Shown: piece by piece, positions 1-5,530 of the stretch
How positions within the stretch are numbered: the stretch's first letter is position 1
How the letters are laid out: each line of letters starts with the position of its first letter
From: JAVBQU01 sp031548675
GTDB lineage: Bacteria; Bacteroidota; Bacteroidia; Bacteroidales; P3
DNA length: 5,530 bases
Direction: 5' to 3'
Assembly: GCA_031548675.1 (NCBI GenBank)
Contig: JAVBQU010000050.1
Coordinates: 1 to 5,530 of the forward strand
Notes under the pieces: model-generated
What the model saw: the letters and a program-made list of their open reading frames with translations, nothing else
Told to the model about the DNA's origin: nothing
The model's database searches: none
Program-made: the position numbers and the translations under genes

Positions 1-1368
1 TCCATTCGACTTTTTGTTTTTTTCTGTTCTTTTCTCAACAATAGCGGCAAAAAAACGCAAGTCTTCATTCACAATATTAGATACAGGATTTATGGCAACA
101 TGTAAATTAACGGTTTTTTCATGCACCTCTGCTGTTCCCGAAATGTCTACAAACGCGGGTACTTGAGCAAACTCATCGAGCAGTGCATACGAATGTCTGG
201 ACGGGGAAACGCTAAATTCTTTTGGACCCTCGACTATGAGAGACGGTACACCGGAAATTCCTCCGTAAAATCCCGATCTGGCACCACATTCACTCGTAAA
301 GTAGGGGTCTCCTGTTCCCGGAAAAGACATCTGGTATTTAATACAGGTCCATTTAGTATGGTCATACAATTTTAGGACTGAATCTAAATCTTCATTTCCT
401 TTTTTGCAAGGACTGCAGGTTGAGCTTGTAAATACTTCATGAAATACAGCTCGTTGAGTAACCTCTTTAGAAAGTACAAGAAATGTGTTGGTTTGTGTAT
501 TATTATATTCAGCATCATGGACTCCATTCGGGAGTGAAACTGTAGATTTGATAGTCTTTGTATTCGCAGAATCTAAAACATATGGTACAGGATGAGTAAA
601 AGTGTATAATGAATCAGGGGCAATATTTAATCCTGTAAAATTGTATGTACTTGACGGGATTCCATTAACTGTATATTCAAATTTAAAAGAGGTCAAAGGA
701 ATGGTTCCGTAATTTTTTAGAGTAGCTTTAACGTTTAATGAATCTCCAACTTTTTTATAAAACGGAATCTCTAATGGGAATAAAATTAGCTCATTTTTTG
801 CTGCATCACTAACAAGAGCTACAGCCTTAATCAAAAATACATAACTGGTACCGGATATATTCATATAATCTCCTGTATTCCGGCGATACCATCCCTGTTT
901 GCTATTACTGCCGCTTCCAGCCCCCAATGGATATGCTGTTTGCGAAAAAGTTGTTTCATAGCCGATATAAAGCTCTTCTGTAGAATCACTTATTGTATAA
1001 AGGCTGTCTAAATCTATGGTATTCCATCCGACTACTAATCCACTTGTATCAACAGCTTGCTTAACAACCTCAGCAGAAGACACAATATTTGAACCTTTCC
1101 GCAAAATGATATTGCAAGAGCTGATTCTTGATTTTGATTCAAGATAAAATTGTACCTGTTTAATACCCAGAAGCTTTTTTCCCGTGTTATTAAAATTTAA
1201 AAGGTCATTTGGTTCCAATTCCATAAAAGCACCTAATGTGCCGGCTTCTCCACCATAACTTTTGGTACGTATGTCTTTGGTAAGCCATGTAACTGTTAAA
1301 TTTTCTTGTGCAGATAATTTGTAACCGAATGAAAATAATACGATTACGGATAAAATAATTTTTTTCAT
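1..1368 (-). CDS. Secreted Omp28-like protein with thioredoxin-fold (CSPC) domain, 3' end outside window
   Basis: The minus strand is open without a stop from the ATG at 1368-1366 to the window edge (456 codons, C-terminus missing). An in-frame TAA at 1383-1381 just upstream fixes this start. Residues 1-21 are a signal peptide (two lysines, hydrophobic core, cleavage near SAQ). Residues about 22-185 look like a beta-rich domain (for example GWNTIDLDSLY at 114-124). Residues about 195-298 resemble a CARDB/Ig-like domain. Residues about 305-400 resemble a thioredoxin fold: C318-S-P-C321 after a beta strand, and G-V-P-S at 373-376 in the cis-proline position. Extra cysteines are C342 and C361. 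This order fits the Omp28-related/thioredoxin-like exported proteins of Bacteroidota, many of which end in a type IX secretion sorting domain; that part would lie outside the window. Export to periplasm or surface is well supported. A thiol-disulfide or binding role is inferred. It stands alone, divergent from the barrel gene at 2114. Confidence 0.85.
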   Translation of the reverse strand, partial: MKKIILSVIVLFSFGYKLSAQENLTVTWLTKDIRTKSYGGEAGTLGAFMELEPNDLLNFNNTGKKLLGIKQVQFYLESKSRISSCNIILRKGSNIVSSAEVVKQAVDTSGLVVGWNTIDLDSLYTISDSTEELYIGYETTFSQTAYPLGAGSGSNSKQGWYRRNTGDYMNISGTSYVFLIKAVALVSDAAKNELILFPLEIPFYKKVGDSLNVKATLKNYGTIPLTSFKFEYTVNGIPSSTYNFTGLNIAPDSLYTFTHPVPYVLDSANTKTIKSTVSLPNGVHDAEYNNTQTNTFLVLSKEVTQRAVFHEVFTSSTCSPCKKGNEDLDSVLKLYDHTKWTCIKYQMSFPGTGDPYFTSECGARSGFYGGISGVPSLIVEGPKEFSVSPSRHSYALLDEFAQVPAFVDISGTAEVHEKTVNLHVAINPVSNIVNEDLRFFAAIVEKRTEKNKKSNG

Positions 1369-1535
1369 ATTGAAAGTTATTTAATTTCGTTGAACTTTTA
1401 TGTTTGATCGTTGTTTTTTATCAAGGTATAGAATATTCCTTTTTGTAAAAGTACATGGTATCTTTTATTTAAAGGCTTAATTTTATAATTAGCTCTATTC
1501 CCAAAAACATCAATAAAGATTGAGAGCTAAACACA

Positions 1536-1543
1536 CAAAGGTA
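1536..1543 (-). promoter_or_regulatory. Possible Bacteroidota -7 box for the secreted-protein gene
   Basis: Read on the minus strand the sequence is TACCTTTG, a perfect match to the Bacteroidota -7 consensus TAnnTTTG. No TTTG lies at the expected 19-21 bp upstream, so only half of the promoter is recognisable. Use of this site would give a leader of about 160 nt before the ATG at 1368. In an AT-rich spacer such a match can arise by chance. Confidence 0.3.
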
Positions 1544-1845
1544 CAGCAATACCAAGGAAAGTAGTATACTTATAGATCGTCTAATTAAGCAACTATACGA
1601 ATATAATACAGAAAACGTATGTGATTCTATTTTTATGTCAATAAAAGTAAGTGCGTTTGTATGTTTTATTAATTATGGCAATTTTAATCTGTTGTATTTT
1701 TCTCCATCCTAACACATAGAATAAGCAGAGTATCTCTTTTTACAGTTTAGGCGATTTCTTGGTAAAATTCTGAAAAATGGAATTATAGAATTTTTTGAAG
1801 GTATAAAAGTTTAACTCAAACCTAGTTTATATTCTTGCAGCTTCA

Positions 1846-1964
1846 TTCAATTGAAGTTTTTTACATTCTTTTCAGGCATATATTCTTTGCCTATTTGTTT
1901 GCAAACATCTAATATTTTCTCGAAATTTGCTTTAAAGTTATGCATAACAAAATTGTATTTTGTT
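1846..1964. repeat. Cluster of perfect short palindromes upstream of the barrel gene
   Basis: Three perfect dyads occur here: TTCAATTGAA at 1846-1855, TGTTTGCAAACA at 1896-1907 and GTTATGCATAAC at 1937-1948. The two 12-bp palindromes share a central TGCA and have centres 41 bp apart, close to four helical turns. An AACAAAA/TTTTGTT inverted repeat at 1946-1952 and 1958-1964 adjoins the last one. The dyads are clearly present; a role as operator sites for the gene at 2114 is inference. Confidence 0.4.
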
Positions 1965-2113
1965 GTTTGTCAATTGTAAAGTACAAATTATTAGGCTTGT
2001 ATGGAACTTTTATATTGATTCTTTCTACATATTAATTCTGTCAACAGGTAATTTTAAGTAGTTCTATTTCAATTGCTCCAAAACATACTTGTTTTTTTTA
2101 CGTTATTATAATC

Positions 2114-2797
2114 ATGACTCATATTTTATCAATCTTGAAAATAAAGCATTTATGTTTGTGTGCAAGCCTCATATTATGTAGTTTTCAAATGTATGCGCAA
2201 TTAGGTGTAAAAGTAGGCTTGAATATAGCCAATATGGATATTAAATTTAATGACAATGCATTAGATACTAAATCAAATGAAGGTTTTTATGGAGGTTTAA
2301 CTTACGATTTTGGAAAATATTTAATTCTTCAGCCAGGAATTTATTTTTCTCAAAAAGGGCATAGAGAAAAGGATATTATGATTTTTGATGCACAAAATCT
2401 GCCATTGGGAATGGGTGATACGAAATTTACTGTAAATTATCTGGATATGCCCTTGAATTTATTTATTAAACCCAAAATAGGTTTTTTAGGAATATATGCA
2501 GGGGCAGGTTTGGTTTTTTCGTATGGATTTGGAGGGACTTATAAAGTAGATGTGGGAGGAAAAAGCCAATCGTATGATATCAACTTCGGAGATAGCAAAA
2601 CAGAAGTTACCTTTTTAAATTCTGTAGATAATGCCTTTGATATAAGCTGGCAGATTGTGGCTGGTGTAGAAATAGGCAAGCTTTCTCTTAACTTCAATTA
2701 CAGCATGGGACTGCTTAACATGACCCGTAATCAAGATTCAGAAGAATATAATAGAGTTGTGGGGTTGACATTGGGCTATAAGTTTTGGAAAAACTGA
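2114..2797 (+). CDS. Outer-membrane beta-barrel protein (PorT-like / porin family)
   Basis: The 227-residue product starts with a signal peptide (residues 1 to about 29: charged start, hydrophobic segment 13-24, cleavage near Y-A-Q). The mature part begins LGVKVGLN and alternates strands and turns as in the small Bacteroidota barrels of the OMP_b-brl_2 type. Family-like landmarks are the Y-G-G-L-T-Y-D-F-G stretch (59-67), LQPGIYFSQKG (72-82), YLDMPLNLFIKP (109-120), a glycine- and aromatic-rich segment (124-141) and a final strand ending GYKF (221-224) near the C-terminus. No lipobox cysteine is present. The ATG at 2114 is the only ATG that keeps the signal peptide; a TTG at 2135 would also give a good, shorter one. 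No Shine-Dalgarno sequence or consensus promoter is visible, and no terminator follows. Location in the outer membrane is well supported; the substrate or role is unknown. Confidence 0.85.
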   Translation: MTHILSILKIKHLCLCASLILCSFQMYAQLGVKVGLNIANMDIKFNDNALDTKSNEGFYGGLTYDFGKYLILQPGIYFSQKGHREKDIMIFDAQNLPLGMGDTKFTVNYLDMPLNLFIKPKIGFLGIYAGAGLVFSYGFGGTYKVDVGGKSQSYDINFGDSKTEVTFLNSVDNAFDISWQIVAGVEIGKLSLNFNYSMGLLNMTRNQDSEEYNRVVGLTLGYKFWKN

Positions 2798-2832
2798 AAA
2801 GAGGGAGATTAAGCAATTTATATTCTTCATGA

Positions 2833-2864
2833 TTTGTCCTTTCAATCTTCATTTTGTATTTTTG
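2833..2864 (+). promoter_or_regulatory. Consensus Bacteroidota promoter of the hemerythrin/LuxR operon
   Basis: A -33 box TTTG at 2833-2836 is followed after exactly 20 bp by a -7 box TATTTTTG at 2857-2864, a full match to TTTG-N19-21-TAnnTTTG. Transcription would start near 2870, giving a leader of about 30 nt before the ATG at 2901. The heptamer TCTTCAT occurs twice, at 2824-2830 and 2846-2852, on either side of the -33 box. Confidence 0.8.
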
Positions 2865-2900
2865 CATTAAGATTCAAACAGCTTTTATATATAATAATCC

Positions 2901-3623
2901 ATGACACTTATCTTTCCTACTACTAAACTAGCTGATGCCATACACGAATATTATTTGCTGATACCGGTTATCAATCGCTTCGGTATTCGGTTAGGTTTTG
3001 GCGACGACAGCATTCAAACTATTTGTGAAAAACATGGCGTTGATGTTGATTTTTTTACAGCAATTCTGAATACGTTTGCTCATGAGCACTATTTCTCGGA
3101 AGTTAAATTAAAATCTTTCTCTATTACCCAGATTGTAGATTATCTTCGCAAAACGCATAAATATTATATAGATGTGGCAATTGGTACAATAGAATCTCAA
3201 ATTGAAGCACTTTCCAATAGCTCGCAGTCTACCAAGCATGCAAAAATTATCAAGCAATTTTTTGCAGAATATAAAAATGAATTGCTGGCTCATTTAGAGA
3301 GGGAAGATAAAAATACTTTTCCTTATATAGAACGTTTGCTCGAAATTCAAAAATCGGAAAACAGCAAAGAACTTTATGCCCAATTGCCCAAAGCATATTC
3401 TATGAAAGTTTTTGAGCAAGAGCATGGCAATGTAGATGAAAAACTGTATGATTTAAAAAATATCCTGATAAAATATTTTCCTGCCGATTATACGCAAAAT
3501 TTAGGAAATAGCATTGTTTTTGAGCTGTTTCGTTTAGAGAAAGATTTAAAGGATCACACACGGTTAGAGGATAAAATATTAACTCCTAAGGTAAAAGAAT
3601 TAGAACAACAATTAAAATCCTAA
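2901..3623 (+). CDS. Hemerythrin-domain di-iron protein, YtfE/ScdA (RIC)-like
   Basis: The 240-residue product has the two-part layout of the YtfE/ScdA/RIC family, which repairs iron-sulfur clusters damaged by nitric oxide or oxidants. Residues about 12-60 match the small helical ScdA N-terminal domain, and about 80-238 form a four-helix hemerythrin-like bundle. The expected di-iron ligands are all present: H86, H131 with E135 (HxxxE), H175, and H219 with E223 (HxxxE), the same pattern as the four His and two Glu of YtfE. The usual FCCGG segment of the N-terminal domain is replaced by LGFGD (31-35), so the conserved Cys pair is missing; C42 is the only cysteine. There is no signal peptide, so it is cytoplasmic. 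A consensus promoter lies directly upstream, and a LuxR-type regulator starts 5 bp after its stop. An iron-binding role is well supported; repair versus sensing or storage of O2 or NO cannot be decided. Confidence 0.88.
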   Translation: MTLIFPTTKLADAIHEYYLLIPVINRFGIRLGFGDDSIQTICEKHGVDVDFFTAILNTFAHEHYFSEVKLKSFSITQIVDYLRKTHKYYIDVAIGTIESQIEALSNSSQSTKHAKIIKQFFAEYKNELLAHLEREDKNTFPYIERLLEIQKSENSKELYAQLPKAYSMKVFEQEHGNVDEKLYDLKNILIKYFPADYTQNLGNSIVFELFRLEKDLKDHTRLEDKILTPKVKELEQQLKS

Positions 3624-3628
3624 CCTCG

Positions 3629-4201
3629 GTGCTCAAAAATAAACATATAGTTATTATCACGCCTGATTTTTTGCAGGGTTACGGATTGAAAATGTTGTTG
3701 GAAGAATATTTTTCTGCAGAATATTGTGATATATTTCTTTCTGTAAAAGAAGTAGATAACGCAATTTCTCACAGTGATATTATTTTTACAAATGTCAATT
3801 TATATTATTTACTGCACGAAAGGCTTATGCCTTTCAACTCAAAATTGATTCTTATTTCGGATAATACATCCACTGATACATCGGATATTTCTTTATTGCA
3901 AACGGCTTATTCACAAGATGTAATATTGAATAATTTACATTTATTATTACAGCATAAACTGCAAAAATCGAAAAACAACCAAGAACAGAAAATTGAATTA
4001 AGCGAGCGGGAACGAGAGGTTTTAACTTTAATAGCTAAAGGAGAATTAAATAAAACAATTGCCGATAAACTTTATATCAGTCTCAATACCGTTCTTACTC
4101 ACCGAAAAAATATTACTGCCAAGTTGGGAATTAAAACGGTTTCGGGTTTAACGGTTTATGCTATCCTCAATGGTTTAATAACAACCGGCGATTTATCTTA
4201 G
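3629..4201 (+). CDS. LuxR/NarL-type transcription regulator with degenerate receiver domain
   Basis: The start is a GTG 5 bp after the hemerythrin stop; the next in-frame Met (residue 22) would cut into the first domain. The C-terminal LuxR helix-turn-helix is clear: LSEREREVL at 124-132, K-T-I-A-D-K-L at 142-148, and the recognition helix around S151-H158 followed by I-T-A-K-L-G at 162-167. Residues 1 to about 110 have the strand/helix pattern of a NarL-type receiver (HIVII at 6-10, SDIIFTN at 49-55, KLILIS at 72-77). The phosphorylation site is absent: the acidic pair aligns with T11-P12, the phospho-accepting Asp with N55, and no conserved Lys follows near 98-102. It is therefore probably phosphorylation-independent. 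No partner histidine kinase lies in the window. Co-transcription with the hemerythrin gene suggests it answers the same stress and may regulate its own operon; this is inference. Confidence 0.87.
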   Translation: MLKNKHIVIITPDFLQGYGLKMLLEEYFSAEYCDIFLSVKEVDNAISHSDIIFTNVNLYYLLHERLMPFNSKLILISDNTSTDTSDISLLQTAYSQDVILNNLHLLLQHKLQKSKNNQEQKIELSEREREVLTLIAKGELNKTIADKLYISLNTVLTHRKNITAKLGIKTVSGLTVYAILNGLITTGDLS

Positions 4202-4218
4202 TCTATATAGAAATGGAA

Positions 4219-4258
4219 AAACGCTAAGCTGTACATGAAATAGTGCCGCTTAGTGTTT
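4219..4258 (+). terminator. Long hairpin after the LuxR gene, possible terminator
   Basis: Arms at 4219-4229 and 4248-4258 pair over 11 bp (AAACGCTAAGC with GCTTAGTGTTT, one G-T wobble) around an 18-nt loop. It lies 17 bp past the LuxR stop, where the operon should end. No T-tract follows on the plus strand; the T-run (TTTTT) is on the minus-strand side. It may mark the transcript end or be another structured element. Confidence 0.4.
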
Positions 4259-4313
4259 ATAAACAAAAGGAGTAAGTTATACACATCACAATCCTTAGAT
4301 CATTTTTATCATG

Positions 4314-4321
4314 TAAATTTG
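4314..4321 (+). promoter_or_regulatory. Probable -7 box for pyrH
   Basis: TAAATTTG is a perfect match to the Bacteroidota -7 consensus TAnnTTTG and sits 14 bp before the pyrH ATG. No TTTG is present at the -33 position. If used, the 5' leader would be only a few nucleotides long, making the message nearly leaderless. Confidence 0.4.
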
Positions 4322-4335
4322 TAACCAAAAACGAA

Positions 4336-5040
4336 ATGACATATAAACGTATTTTATTAAAACTCAGTGGCGAATCTCTTATGGGAGAGCAGGCTTATGG
4401 TATATCGCCCGATATGCTGCAAAAATACGCTTTGGATATCAAACAAGTGGTAGATGAAGGCGTACAGGTAGCTATTGTAATAGGAGGAGGTAATATTTTC
4501 CGTGGTATGCAGGGGGTTGCAAAGGGTATTAACCGGATTCAAGGCGATTATATGGGAATGATGGCAACTATTATTAATAGTATGGCATTACAAGCAGAAT
4601 TTGACAAGATAGGTGTTCCGGTAGAAATTCTTTCGGGGATTGAGATAAATCCTATTTGCGAGAAAATGAGCAGCCGTCATGCCCATGAATTTTTAAATCA
4701 GGGTAAAGTAGTGATTATTGCCGGAGGAACCGGAAATCCGTTTTTTACTACAGATACTGCTGCCGCATTACGTGCAGCAGAAATAGGGGCAGATGTTTTA
4801 CTGAAAGGCACACGCGTGGATGGTGTTTATACTGCCGATCCGGAAAAAGACCCTGAAGCTAAGCGTTATGAAAAAGTAAGCTTCGATGAAGTTTATGAAA
4901 AGAATTTGAATATCATGGATTTAACAGCGTTCACGCTTTGTAAAGAAAACAAAATTCCGATTATTGTGTTTGATATGAATAAATCAGGAAATTTACATAA
5001 AATTATTTCCGGCGAAAATGTTGGAACTATTGTAAGCTGA
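4336..5040 (+). CDS. pyrH: UMP kinase (uridylate kinase)
   Basis: PyrH phosphorylates UMP to UDP with ATP, an essential step of pyrimidine nucleotide synthesis; the bacterial enzyme is a cytoplasmic hexamer of the amino acid kinase family. The 234-residue length is normal. Hallmarks in order are KLSGESLMG (9-17, nucleotide-binding lysine region), GGGNIFRG (50-57), G-D-Y-M-G-M-M-A-T (70-78, UMP-binding region), GGTGNPFFTTDTAAALRA (130-147), LLKGTRVDGVYTADP (155-169) and MDLTAF (194-199). The ATG at 4336 gives the usual N-terminus MTYKRILLKLSG; there is no Shine-Dalgarno sequence, which is usual for this phylum. trxA follows after 64 bp without a terminator, so read-through transcription is possible. 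Confidence 0.97.
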   Translation: MTYKRILLKLSGESLMGEQAYGISPDMLQKYALDIKQVVDEGVQVAIVIGGGNIFRGMQGVAKGINRIQGDYMGMMATIINSMALQAEFDKIGVPVEILSGIEINPICEKMSSRHAHEFLNQGKVVIIAGGTGNPFFTTDTAAALRAAEIGADVLLKGTRVDGVYTADPEKDPEAKRYEKVSFDEVYEKNLNIMDLTAFTLCKENKIPIIVFDMNKSGNLHKIISGENVGTIVS

Positions 5041-5104
5041 ATATCTTAATTACATTAATCAGAAAATATTTTATTACTTTTATACTAAATAAAACAACAA
5101 CATT

Positions 5105-5422
5105 ATGGCACACACAATCACAGACGAAAATTTTGAAGAATTGATCGTCAAATCAGGAAAAGTCGCAGTAGTCGATTTTTGGGCAGAATGGTGCGGACCT
5201 TGCAAAAGGATAGCTCCTATTATTGACGAATTAGCAGCTGAATATGGCGACAGAGCTATTATCGGAAAAGTAGATGTAGATTCGGTAACTCAAGTTCCAG
5301 CAGAATTTGGCATCCGCAATATTCCTACTGTTTTATTCTTTAAAAACGGACAACTAGTTGATAAACATGTTGGCGCAGCAGGAAAATCAACTTTCGTAGA
5401 AAAATTAGAAGCACTTTTATAA
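5105..5422 (+). CDS. trxA: Thioredoxin
   Basis: This is a complete cytoplasmic thioredoxin of 105 residues, the standard length. It reduces protein disulfides using electrons from thioredoxin reductase. The active site is W29-C30-G-P-C33 within FWAEWCGPCK, preceded by the buried Asp D24. The cis-proline is P74 in the GIRNIPTVLFF stretch (69-79), and the conserved late glycine is G90 (HVGAAGK). There is no signal peptide, unlike the CSPC protein at the other end of the window. A strong terminator follows 27 bp after the stop. It may have its own promoter in the 64-bp gap after pyrH, but only an imperfect -7-like sequence (TACTTTTA at 5075-5082) is visible there. Confidence 0.97.
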   Translation: MAHTITDENFEELIVKSGKVAVVDFWAEWCGPCKRIAPIIDELAAEYGDRAIIGKVDVDSVTQVPAEFGIRNIPTVLFFKNGQLVDKHVGAAGKSTFVEKLEALL

Positions 5423-5449
5423 CATTTGTGCATCTTTATTTGTTATATG

Positions 5450-5479
5450 AACGAGGTATATAAAATACCTCGTTTTTTT
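5450..5479 (+). terminator. Intrinsic terminator after trxA
   Basis: A perfect 10-bp stem (AACGAGGTAT at 5450-5459 with ATACCTCGTT at 5465-5474) encloses a 5-nt loop and runs into seven T (5473-5479). It ends transcription of trxA, and of pyrH if they are co-transcribed. There is no matching A-run on the left side, so it acts in the plus direction only. Confidence 0.92.
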
Positions 5480-5530
5480 GTTTTGGAGAATGGCTTATCT
5501 GCCTTAAAATTCTCATGTTTTAATTTCTTA

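Larger units (their letters stand above)
1369..2113. other. Long AT-rich divergent intergenic region without a supported gene
   Basis: This 745-bp spacer separates the minus-strand secreted-protein gene from the plus-strand barrel gene. All start codons I followed on the plus strand reach a stop within about 26 codons, for example those at 1400 and 1635. I found no tRNA-like, rRNA-like or transposon-end structure. What it does hold is a -7-like box on the minus strand at 1536-1543, a weak AT-only hairpin followed by six T at 1764-1796, and a cluster of perfect short palindromes at 1846-1948. A small RNA cannot be excluded from sequence alone. Confidence 0.6.

Noticed and set aside
121..375. 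Plus-strand open frame of 84 codons
   Set aside because: It lies wholly antisense within the minus-strand secreted-protein gene, whose frame has recognisable domains; the plus-strand product has none.
1399..1406. Perfect plus-strand -7 box (TATGTTTG)
   Set aside because: No -33 box and no gene within 700 bp downstream; only a 26-codon frame follows.
1764..1796. Hairpin AAAATTCT/AGAATTTT followed by six T, terminator-like
   Set aside because: The stem has only two G-C pairs and a 15-nt loop, and no upstream transcript is evident.
1817..1824. Perfect minus-strand -7 box (TAGGTTTG)
   Set aside because: No -33 TTTG at the right distance, and the nearest minus-strand gene starts about 450 bp further on.
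2834..2845. FNR/Crp-like dyad TTG-N6-CAA upstream of the hemerythrin gene
   Set aside because: Only three bases per half-site match and it overlaps the -33 box, so it is indistinguishable from chance.
3108..3293. Minus-strand open frame of 61 codons
   Set aside because: It is antisense to the hemerythrin gene, across the segment that carries ligand H86, with no recognisable features.
4357..4542. Minus-strand open frame of 61 codons
   Set aside because: It is antisense to the conserved N-terminal part of pyrH.
5075..5082. -7-like TACTTTTA before trxA
   Set aside because: The final G of the consensus is missing and no -33 box is present; too weak to list as a promoter.
5443..5530. Minus-strand frame open from the right edge to a TAA at 5445-5443, as a possible gene end
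   Set aside because: It is about 28 codons, would run through the trxA terminator hairpin, and has no recognisable sequence; the last 50 bases hold nothing I can support.

Overview
The window looks like a chromosomal segment of a Bacteroidota bacterium, probably of Bacteroidales type. The evidence is an AT-rich sequence, almost no Shine-Dalgarno sequences, a textbook Bacteroidota promoter (TTTG, 20-bp spacer, TAnnTTTG) at 2833-2864, a PorT-like outer-membrane beta-barrel gene, and a secreted protein built like the Omp28-related thioredoxin-fold proteins of this phylum. No mobile element, CRISPR array, tRNA or rRNA was seen.

Layout. Positions 1-1368 on the minus strand are the first 456 codons of a large secreted protein whose 3' end lies outside the window. 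It carries a thioredoxin-like domain with a CSPC motif. Positions 1369-2113 are a 745-bp, very AT-rich divergent intergenic region with no supportable gene but several perfect short palindromes. Positions 2114-2797 (+) encode a small outer-membrane beta-barrel protein. Positions 2901-4201 (+) form a two-gene operon behind the strong promoter: a YtfE/ScdA-like hemerythrin di-iron protein, followed 5 bp later by a LuxR-type regulator whose receiver domain has lost its phosphorylation residues. Positions 4336-5040 (+) are pyrH (UMP kinase) and 5105-5422 (+) trxA (thioredoxin), closed by a clear intrinsic terminator at 5450-5479.

How the genes work together. pyrH and trxA are housekeeping genes. 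The hemerythrin/LuxR pair is the most suggestive functional unit: a likely O2/NO/redox-reactive di-iron protein made together with a transcription factor that probably does not receive a phosphoryl signal. The outer-membrane barrel and the thioredoxin-fold secreted protein are cell-envelope genes transcribed divergently from the long spacer. I see no clearly new multi-gene system. The best leads are the hemerythrin/pseudo-receiver module and the secreted CxxC protein.
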